Below are positions 57,043 through 64,000 of a stretch of 64,000 nucleotides of DNA, one piece after another (the first letter of the stretch is position 1; every line of letters starts with the position of its first letter). The position numbers were made by a program, and so were the translations under genes. The notes beneath the pieces were generated by a model that was not told where the DNA came from, did no database searches, and saw nothing but the letters and a program-made list of their open reading frames with translations. This stretch comes from Phlebopus portentosus (Eukaryota; Basidiomycota; Agaricomycetes; Boletales; Boletinellaceae), in NCBI GenBank assembly GCA_037892935.1, contig JAYXKI010000008.1, positions 930,001 through 994,000 on the forward strand, written 5' to 3'.

Positions 57043-57564
57043 TAAAGTATACAGCTGAGTTGTTCTACTCATTAATCTTCTGAAGCTTAGTCTACATCTT
57101 GACTGGATCATCCATGTAGTTCTGCACCATAATCTATATACTATACTCAAGTCTCTAATAGATCAGGCCTGTAACTTACTTAGCCTTCTCTTTCTAAAGC
57201 TGAACAGTCTTATATGGAGTACTAGGCTTAGCTTTCTGACTAGAGGTTAGACATCACAACTTCTTGACTTGAAGTACAGCACATATATTATGTATTCAAA
57301 TAAAGTAATTGCTATCATTAAGTTTGGTAATAGTAGATAGTATCTCAGAGGTCATAGGTTTAGATATGATGATGAGAATAAGATATAGATGAGAGTAAAC
57401 AGATGATATGCTCAGAAAAAAAAAAAATAAGCAGTGAGAGAGTAGTAAGAGAGAGAGTGTTAACAAATATATATCTAAAGGTGATAGGTCAATACTAACT
57501 AGTGCAGTCTTCTACAGTCACTTAAGTATATACAGATTTGTTACAAGACAGTACTGGTCTATTA

Positions 57565-58075
57565 CAGCTAATTGCAAAATTGTTGGCAATTTGGAAAATC
57601 ATGTGTATTTTTGACGCAAAGTGCATCCTGGATGAGCAAAAAAAAACAAAATAGCGAATATCTCAGTCAATACAGCACATAAAAATCTGATATAACCATA
57701 TAAAAAACCTGCTCAAAAATGTGCTCTAGTACATATAAAAATATCTGGGTTTTGTTGACTATGTACTTTGCTACTAAAAAGATAGCATCATAGTGCTAAA
57801 TCCTTGTCATGCCCTCTGTTCAGTGTAAAAATTATAGCTTGCCCAACGTCATCTGGAAAAATCTGATTCAAGTTTAATAAATCAGGCCAGCCCAGTGGGC
57901 ACCTATACACAACTCCTCGAGACTCCCTGACATGATTGTGGTAGTGAAACTGGGTGGTTTGTTGTCACTCCTGCTCGTAGAACTCTCCCCTACTTCATTG
58001 CATCTGTCATAACTCACGCATTTGGACACCAAAAAATCTGATTGTTTCTGCTAAAAAGACAGCAGCATAGGCGCT
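57565..58075. mobile_element. M3: one-ended relative of M1/M2
   Basis: TA then CAGCTAATTGCAAAATTGTTGGCAAT, as at the ends of M1 and M2, but the interior differs and no matching right end is visible. The extent is a guess; it may end near 58,075, where a second copy of a CTAAAAAGACAGCA-type motif (first at 57,773) precedes the GC-rich flank. Confidence 0.4.
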
Positions 58076-60028
58076 GTAGACTATCAGACTCTCCTAGACA
58101 GGGACAAAGGCAGCGGCGGCGGCGTTCGACCACAGGGAGGCGATGTCAAAGGTGTCGAGAGGAAAAAGGGGAGGTCCTACCAGATCTACAGACTACCTAC
58201 AGGCTTTCAGAAGCGACACTCAGCTCAGATGCACAAGGATCTGGCCGTTAGGCAGATCCGCCGCGCCTTCGAATAACTCGCCGCGGCGATACGGACCTCG
58301 ACGGGTGTATAGGGATCGCCGAGTCTGACTGAACCGGCGAAGGGGTCGCAGCGGCGGACTGGGTGCAGCGCCGGCGGAGGTTCGCACCAGTGCAACTCCG
58401 CCTGGTAGTCGGGGAGCTGACGTCGGAACGACACAGAGAAGGTGTGGGAGAGAGAGCGTCGACACCACTTGAAAGGGTAGTAGTGTCGGCGATGGAACGA
58501 CGCGGAGGCGGCGAGAAGCGGGAGACTGGATTCAGTCGAAAAGGGGTGCCGGCGCCGACGGTAGCGGCGAACACAAGAAGAGTGACAGCTGCGTCGAGAC
58601 GTCGAGGAAGTATGACAGATGCCTAGAAGAGTGACGGCTGCGTCGAGGGGTTGAGGAAGAATCACAAACGATCTGAACCGAGCGGCGGCGGTGAAAGACA
58701 AAAGGGGCCTCAGGCGCAGAGAGAAATCGAAGACCGCGGGATCAATTACTAGAGGAGTGACGGCTGCGTCGGGACGTGGAGGAGGAATCCCAGATGCTCA
58801 GGACCGAGCGGCGGCGGAGACTAGAGAGAGAGGGACGGCGATGCAGATATAAGTGGGAAGTCCTCGGAGTGATTACTAGACGAGTGACAGCTGCGCAGAA
58901 GGGAGATGACCAGGGCGGTGAATGAGCCCAGCGGCTTCTATCCTGTGAGATTGGGGCCGACGCCGTCAGGACGGGATCGGTGGGGGCACGTGACCGGGAG
59001 TTCGCCCGATCCGGCTGTCTGGTTCTCTGTATATACTGGTTTCTTGAAGGAGGCTTCTTTACTTGTGGTTGGTCTCTGGTAACTGCGTTCTAGAGTGTAT
59101 ATCTACTGCTCTTTAGGATAGATACATGCTCTCTATATATACTATGAGTCCTTGATAGGAAATATCACTTAAGGCGGCGGGCGGCGAGGCGTGACAGGCG
59201 CGCCGCGACGGCGGGGGCCGCCGCCGAGATGTGCCGCCAAGCCACCAAGACCTAGGGGCGCCCCAATCGGAACGGCGGAGTGCTGGTATGTCGTGTCGAA
59301 CGTCGGGGCCGTTCGGATCGGTCAGGGCGCGCTCTATATGGATCTGAAATGCCAAGGGGTCGAATAAAACTAAAAGGGGGAATATACGGACGGCCGCCGG
59401 GCGCGCTACCGCGCTCGGCGTACAATGTGGGATGATAAGAATATGAAACAATCAACGAAATGGACCTGAGATTGGTTATCGTTCACCCAGCCGGCGCGGC
59501 GGCGGGCATACACCTCCGCGATGGCGCGATATACATCCGCCGCAGCGTGTCCGGCCGCCGTGCGAGCATTTCCAAAGCCCGGAGTCACCGGATTCGGTGG
59601 AACCGTTCTTGAGAGAGGCTGGAGAAGGGGAACTAGGGTCTGGTCGAAGGGGGGACAAGGTGATCATAGGATAGGAGTGGAGGCGTCGCCGCCGGTTCGT
59701 ATGGTCGGCGGCGGCGGCGGCGTGGGTGCTGTTCCCAGGCCGCCGAAGGTCCGGCGGCCGCTGAGCAGGCTGTATTATGGGTAACGGCGGCGAAGGCTGG
59801 TTTGCTGACAATAGTACGCGGGGTGTCCTGGGTATGGCATAGGGGAGTACAGCCCTTACAGGCCTGTGCCGCTGGACTGGTACAGGTTAGTGCGGCGCAC
59901 TACATCTCCTTCTGACGAAGTAAAAAAATGATTAAAAAAAATGCTGGGTAGTGTAGGGGAGGTTTTTAGGCGAAGTTGAGCGGGGGTTGTGATGTAACTG
60001 GGTGGTATGTCTGTGACTTGCTCCTGGA
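58076..60028. other. GC-rich flank with no confident gene
   Basis: The base composition changes sharply to GC-rich with many CGGCGG runs. Overlapping Arg/Pro/Ser-rich frames exist on both strands (58,225-58,701 minus; 59,476-59,811 minus; 59,521-59,784 plus) but none shows a domain or coherent splicing. A CACGTG box lies at 58,986. Short direct repeats (GAGTGACRGCTGCG) occur at ~58,580, 58,629, 58,755 and 58,881. Confidence 0.4.
58577..58896. repeat. Interspersed direct repeats, GAGTGACRGCTGCGTCGRG type
   Basis: Four copies with related following text (GGAGGAA or GAGGAAG) and a repeated preceding phrase ATTACTAGA. Two copies are also followed by GACCGAGCGGCGGCGG or AACCGAGCGGCGGCGG ~45 bp downstream, so the duplicated unit was longer. 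Confidence 0.55.
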
Positions 60029-60976
60029 TTAGTCTTCGGTTGTGAGATCGATCATCGGCGGATCGTGGATTGGTGCGGCGGTGTGCGGTGGAGGGTTGGC
60101 TCTGTCCGCCGCATCTTGTTGAGGTACGTTGTTGAGGTATGGGTGATGTTCAATGGATTCCCGAAGCTCGGCGAGGTGCTCTTCGATGTCCTGGGCGGCT
60201 GCGATTGCTGAGAGCGAATACTGTTGTGCTTGGAGTATAATGGCGATGACGTTGGCGGCGCAGTCGCGTATATCATCGTCGCCGCGCTCGTCGAAGAGGT
60301 GTAAGACTTGGATTATGGCATTGTGGGATAGTTCTGAGGCGGCGTCGGAGTAAATGACGGCGTTTTCGAGTGCAATAGGCCCTTCTCTGAGGATGGCGAG
60401 GGGGGCATTGGGTAGTACGCCATCGCCGAGAGGCGCTCCGAGAATTATGGGGATCGTAGTGAGGGCGCCGCCGATGCGGAGCGTTTCTCGGATGCAGCAA
60501 ACGAGTGTCGCTTTGTTGGCAGGCGTCAGATGGTGTCTGGCGAAGAGTTCGGGGATGATCTGAAGCATCGCGGGGACGTGTCTGGCGGGGAACGGTATCG
60601 CCGCAGGAAACGCGTCGGCGAGGAGGTCGCAAAATGATCCCCAGTTTCCGCCGGAGAGGCGTGGGTCTTGACAGAGGAGCTGCTGGGCGTCCGGCGAGGC
60701 CCAAATGTACAGCAGGAAGATTAGAGTCGCGGTGTCGGGGCAGGGGTGGTGAAAACTGCGAAGGGCGGCGATGAGAATATTTGGTAGAGCGGTGTAATCA
60801 GGGTGCCATGTGTAGAGGAGCATGGGGTGCCCGGGAAGTGTGATTAATTGGGCGAAATTGAAATCTAAAAGGTGTTGGGCATGGCGGGGGAAGTGGACTG
60901 GGTGCGGGACTTGGAGTAGTGGTGTCGCCGGTGCGAGTGGAAACGCTTCGGCGAGACTGGGAACCAGCTGGGGCAT
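60029..60976 (-). CDS. Hypothetical protein with C-terminal SUMO-interaction-like motif
   Basis: Intronless 315-codon frame starting MPQLVPSLAEAF. It looks helical and soluble (FAQLITLPGHPMLLYTW, ILIAALRSF, ATLIFLLYIWASPDAQQLL, DCAANVIAIILQAQQYS, DIEEHLAELRESIEHH). Leu/Ala-rich helices separated by loops could form an armadillo/HEAT-like fold, which is inference only. The tail is Pro/Asp-rich and ends PPMIDLTTED, matching the hydrophobic core plus acidic flank of SUMO-interaction motifs. A TATATAAA box lies 77-84 bp upstream of the ATG. No family was recognised. Start chosen because it is the first ATG after the TATA box and no in-frame ATG precedes it closely. Confidence 0.7.
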   Translation of the reverse strand: MPQLVPSLAEAFPLAPATPLLQVPHPVHFPRHAQHLLDFNFAQLITLPGHPMLLYTWHPDYTALPNILIAALRSFHHPCPDTATLIFLLYIWASPDAQQLLCQDPRLSGGNWGSFCDLLADAFPAAIPFPARHVPAMLQIIPELFARHHLTPANKATLVCCIRETLRIGGALTTIPIILGAPLGDGVLPNAPLAILREGPIALENAVIYSDAASELSHNAIIQVLHLFDERGDDDIRDCAANVIAIILQAQQYSLSAIAAAQDIEEHLAELRESIEHHPYLNNVPQQDAADRANPPPHTAAPIHDPPMIDLTTED

Positions 60977-61052
60977 GTTGTAAGGAGCGCCGATGGTATT
61001 CGTAATCTGTAGGGTAGATGTTTTTGGGGGCGGTGAGTAGGTCGCCGACCGC

Positions 61053-61060
61053 TTTATATA
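61053..61060 (-). promoter_or_regulatory. TATA box for the 60,029-60,976 gene
   Basis: Minus-strand TATATAAA, about 80 bp upstream of the start codon, in an otherwise GC-rich region. Confidence 0.6.
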
Positions 61061-61128
61061 TTTTCGGCGAGTGTTTTCCGGGTTGGCCGGAAGGTATGAC
61101 GGCTTTTGGCGAGGTGAAGTTGCCAGTA

Positions 61129-62118
61129 TTATAGTGTAGGGGCCAATATAGGCGAAAGCCGAAGTAGTGTTCTAATGGAAGGGGGCCTAGGCGAAGGTGT
61201 TTCGTGTAGGCGGATCGTCGGCGGGACGAGTAAGTGGGATGGGAGGCTAGCGGCGAGGCTGGTTCGCCGGTAGTTCGGGTATGGTGGCCTGTAGCGGCGT
61301 GGGGCGAAGCGAACTTCGAATGGGATGGGGGCCTGGGCGAAGGAATTTCGTATAGGCGGGTCATCGGCGGGACGAGTGAGTGGGATGGGGAGCTCGCGGC
61401 GAGGCTGGTTCGCCGGTAGTTCGGGTATGGTGGCCTGTAGCGGCGTGGGGCGAAGCGATCTTCGAATAGAAGGGGGCCTGGGCGAAGGAATTTCGTATAG
61501 GCGGGTCGTCGGCGGGACGAGCTTCGATTTAGAAGGGAGTTCGGAAGTAAAGTTTAAATGGTTAATCATGGAAGGTGTCGTCATATCATGATCTTGATCT
61601 GGTACCAGAAATGGATACAATGGCCTTGTAGTCAGGGGTAGTGGTACATCGGTAATACAATTCGGCGAGATTTTGGCGGTCCGGGAACCAGTCGGGGACG
61701 CCAGGTAGTTAACTAGGGCGGTGTAGGTCGTAGCCTATAGGTTGAGGATTTGTTAATGGGTGTAGGTACGGCTAGGGTAGGGTGTGCGGCGATATTTGAT
61801 GATCGGCGGTGGGGATCGGCGTAGAATGTTGTATCGGCCGGCTTGGCAGGGGTCTGGAAGGTTGGGGCTGTGTTGTGGCGGGGTTCGGCGGATTGTTCCG
61901 GCGAGTTTTGGAGGGGGGAGAGTCGCCGAGGGGTTTGTGGAATTTGAGTGGAGATTGCGGCGGAGCAGTGGGGAGGATTTGGTAATTGATTGGTAAAAAG
62001 GGGGCGGGGAGGTCGCGTGTATGGAGGGCTGAAATCGGAGTTTGAATTGGGTGCGGCGAGGATATAGACGACGGGGACTCGTGTCTGAGTTCCCCGTTTC
62101 TCTTTTTCTCTTTCCACC
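61129..62118. other. Intergenic region between the two flank genes
   Basis: Divergent intergenic space containing the ~145-bp tandem repeat. Minus-strand Pro/Arg-rich frames (61,129-61,620, 61,713-62,177, 61,753-62,283) are not called: the repeat period is not a multiple of three and no motif is seen. The 3' part should hold the promoter of the 62,119 gene (GATATAG near 62,058 and a C/T-rich stretch 62,091-62,116). Confidence 0.45.
61181..61530. repeat. Minisatellite, ~145-bp unit, about 2.4 copies
   Basis: GGGGGCCTRGGCGAAGG recurs at 61,181, 61,327 and 61,472 (periods 146 and 145), with highly similar text between (GGTTCGCCGGTAGTTCGGG, TGTAGCGGCGTGGGGCGAAG). Confidence 0.8.
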
Positions 62119-63772
62119 ATGGCGCCGACGATTCTCAGCGTCAGCAGCAGCAGCGGCAGCGACAGCAGCAGCAACAACAGCAGGGAGGGGTCGGAGGCTC
62201 CCTCCGACCAGATGGAGGTGGACGCCGGGGCGGCGACGGGGGCTCCTACCGCGGGCAGGATGTCGCGGGCCCCCAGCGGGCAAGAGGTCCCGCCGGAGTC
62301 GCAGGGGGAGACGGAGGAGGAGGGTGGGGAGGGGGGGGAGGGGGGGAAGAACTGGACGCGGCCGTGTGGGCGGCCATTACGGCGGTGAGGAGGTGGATCG
62401 AGCGGGCCCGAAACGATGAGGGGCCCGCTGCCGATGAGCTCGATGGGCTCTTGGTAAATTTGCGTTCCCTTGATAATAACCGTGTGAGCTGACGATCTGG
62501 TTTACTTTTTCAGAAGGGGCTTGGGGAGCGCTTCCCCGCGCTATCCGACGACGCGAGGGCTGAAAAGCCCGAATATTATTGCGCGGGGAGGTGGTTGGTG
62601 AACCGGGCGACGGTGGTGCAGATGGCCGCCGGGGAGGCTAAGGACGCCGCCGAGGCGTTGGACAAGGCCGCCCAGTCGGAGGTGAATCGCCTCCGATGCG
62701 TCGCGGAGAGGCTGGCCGAGCGCCGGGAGGAGGAGGCTCGTGAGGAGGCGAAGCGGAGCGCGGCGAAGGTGGCCGAGGAGGCGAAAGCCTCCTTCCTCAA
62801 GATGCTTGCCACCCTGCGAGTTGGGGGCCCGGAGGTCGTCGAGGCCTTCTGTAGGTCCTCAGGGCGCGATGAGGCGGGGAACCTGGTAAGTCGTTGTCTT
62901 GAATTTTGTTTTTTTACTGTCTCTGATAATATCTTCTTAGGTCGCGGCGCCTAAAACGAGCACCAAAGCGAAGGTGCAGGCGCGTCCCGCGGCCAGGCCG
63001 GCGACGGGAAAGACGATTACTCTTCCTGGGTCGTCGATCCCTGGTCTTGAGGTGGCGGGTTCGTCCAGCGAGACGCTCAAGGGGGAGAGTGGTCGAGTGA
63101 CGCGAGGGGGACGTTCGGGGACGGTCACGGGAAAGACCATTACTCTTGAGGTTGAGTCTGATGAGGGGTCAACGCGAGCGAAACGGTCGAGTGGAAAGGA
63201 GGTATATGTCGATGTGTGTTTTATGTCCTGGATCTTATTCTTCACTGACATGTTTCGTTTCTAGGTGCCTCCCCTTCCGAAGCGCGTACGTGAGCCGGTG
63301 GTCGAGCCGCCGGCGAAACGAGCAAGAGCACCGGGAGCGGCGGCCTCGGGTGGGGGAAGGGCGAAAGAGGAGGCGACAGGAAGAAGGGACGGGGCGGTGA
63401 GTGCTGTCTTGAATTTTGTTCTCGACACTCTCTGACTATAATATTCAGAGGGAGGAGGGGGGTTGGGAGTTCGAGAGGGTGGGGCGGCTCCCCAGGGGTC
63501 AGAGCCGCCGCCTCCTCGAGTTCGTGTCGCCGGGGTGCGAGCGGTGCATCGGGCGTGGGGAGATGTGCACGAGGCGCCCGCCGGCGCTCCTGTGCCAGGC
63601 GTGCCGGGTATCGCACCGATGGTGCGATATCTTGGAGTCGGACGTGACCTTCCTGGCGCAGCAGGAGGTCCTCGCTCTCCGCCGGCAGCTGGAGGGGATG
63701 GAGTCGACGTTGGCGGGAGAGAGTGCGGGTGGGGGGGTGGAGGAAAAGGCCCAGGGTGAACGCCGTGGATAG
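62119..63772 (+). CDS. Five-exon gene: coiled-coil protein with C-terminal Cys6 (Zn2Cys6-like) motif
   Basis: Exons 62,119-62,453, 62,514-62,885, 62,941-63,201, 63,265-63,396, 63,449-63,772; introns of 60, 55, 63 and 52 nt, all GT-AG and phase 0. The start CCACCATGGCG is an excellent context after a pyrimidine tract. Exon 1: Ser- then Glu/Gly-rich. Exon 2: Ala/Glu/Arg-rich coiled coil (EALDKAAQSEVNRLR, ERREEEAREEAKR). Exon 3: TGKTITL twice. Exon 4: basic PAKRARA, a possible nuclear signal. Exon 5: C-x2-C-x6-C-x8-C-x2-C-x6-C starting CERCIGRGEMC and ending RVSHRWC, which fits the fungal Zn2Cys6 spacing, then a short coiled coil. Exon 1 is 335 nt, so its start frame and the frame entering exon 2 (EELDAAVWAAITAVRRW) disagree; a 1-nt error or indel in the G runs at 62,323-62,346 would explain this. 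The role is probably DNA binding; target unknown. Confidence 0.75.
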
Positions 63773-64000
63773 GCGGCGAGCCAAACAACGCAAACGGCGT
63801 CGGCTTGCGGTCTTCGGCGACCATGAAGCGCCCTTGGGCCGAAAAAAAATATAAAAAAAATAGGAAAAATATAAAAGTACAAAAATATTGTATTTTTCTT
63901 TTTCTTGTGTACTATAGTGGCTTGTAATAACAAGCCGAATGTTTTTCTTGTGAGGATGGTTCTTTGTGAGTTCAGGGGATGTAAGATTGAGATGGGCTGG
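63773..64000. other. 3' flank of the Cys6 gene
   Basis: A/T-rich run (63,841-63,900, AAAAAATATAAAAAAAATAGG) about 70 bp after the stop, a plausible polyadenylation region. No gene is seen up to the window end. Confidence 0.4.

Larger units (their letters stand above)
52858..57564 (-). pseudogene. E15: oldest copia copy, linker to leader, split by two foldback elements
   Basis: Segments 52,858-53,794, 54,877-55,958 and 57,043-57,564. Order on the sense strand: leader start, gag start near 57,369 (weak ATG), gag, zinc knuckle region near 55,580, protease region near 55,360, pre-integrase and integrase to ~53,060, and the linker. It still contains the protease segment missing in E6 and E11. Stops throughout; longest open remnants are 55,730-55,987 and 54,677-55,120 (partly inside the inserts). 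Confidence 0.75.

Noticed and set aside
58225..58701. 158-codon minus frame and overlapping frames at 58.2-58.7 kb
   Set aside because: Arg/Ser/Pro-rich translation of CGG-rich DNA, open in several frames at once, no domain, overlaps direct repeats.
59113..59811. Pro/Arg-rich frames on both strands
   Set aside because: No domain, several competing frames of similar length, composition typical of non-coding GC-rich DNA.
61129..61620. 163-codon minus frame with repeated RLYEIPSPRPP text
   Set aside because: The repeats are ~145/146 bp, which shifts the frame between units, so the protein repeat is an accident of the minisatellite.
62042..62419. 125-codon plus frame starting MNWVRRGY
   Set aside because: Overlaps the 62,119 gene in another frame, Arg-rich, and does not connect to the downstream exons.
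1..64000. CRISPR arrays, rRNA genes, bacterial-type operons
   Set aside because: None seen; the window is eukaryotic with spliceosomal introns and LTR retrotransposons.

Overview
The window looks like repeat-rich chromatin of a filamentous basidiomycete fungus, probably an Agaricomycete. The signs are short 50-95 nt GT-AG introns, a Ty3/gypsy chromovirus, Ty1/copia elements, PIF/Harbinger-like and Tc1/mariner-like DNA elements, and a GC-rich gene-bearing flank. About 57.5 kb of the 64 kb is transposon sequence; only the last ~6 kb looks like host gene space.

Layout. (1) 1-10,809: one decayed Ty3/gypsy chromovirus on the minus strand. Only 19 bp of its 3' LTR are inside the window. The order in the sense direction is 5' LTR/leader, coiled-coil Gag with a zinc knuckle, protease, RT/RNase H, integrase with chromodomain, an intact 332-codon ORF in the env position, then a small spliced gene running antisense to the element, then the polypurine tract. 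(2) 10,810-57,564: a cluster of one Ty1/copia family, built from 15 recognisable LTRs (L1-L15, mostly 252 bp) and 16 internal fragments (E0-E15). In 11.8-30.7 kb the copies are well preserved, all on the minus strand, and chained so that neighbours share a single LTR; several LTR ends are fused exactly to internal sequence. At 30.5-36.5 kb one unit is inverted around a split gag with a 5-bp duplication, the structure expected of an autointegration product. From ~37.7 kb rightwards the copies are older, mixed in orientation, AT-enriched and nested.

(3) DNA elements sit inside the copia cluster: a 983-bp TIR element inside L8 (36,668-37,650), a 90-bp palindromic insert (38,064), a 3,997-bp PIF/Harbinger-like element with transposase and Myb/SANT-like genes (43,461-47,457), a tRNA-like sequence (49,047-49,118), and two foldback elements with TA target sites (53,795-54,876 and 55,959-57,042). 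(4) From ~58.0 kb the sequence becomes GC-rich. It holds a 315-codon gene of unknown function on the minus strand (60,029-60,976, TATA box upstream, C-terminal SUMO-interaction-like motif), a ~145-bp minisatellite, and a five-exon plus-strand gene (62,119-63,772) with a coiled coil and a C-terminal Cys6 pattern.

The copia family encodes UBN2-type Gag, zinc knuckle, protease, integrase, RT (YVDD) and RNase H in one frame. It has a ~1.19 kb leader and a primer site matching the anticodon arm of initiator tRNA-Met. The best preserved reading frame (E2) lacks the end of RNase H, and the only structurally full-length copy (E4) carries three 1-nt frameshifts and a nonsense codon. No copy here is therefore clearly autonomous, and at least two copies (E6, E11) belong to a protease-deleted lineage.
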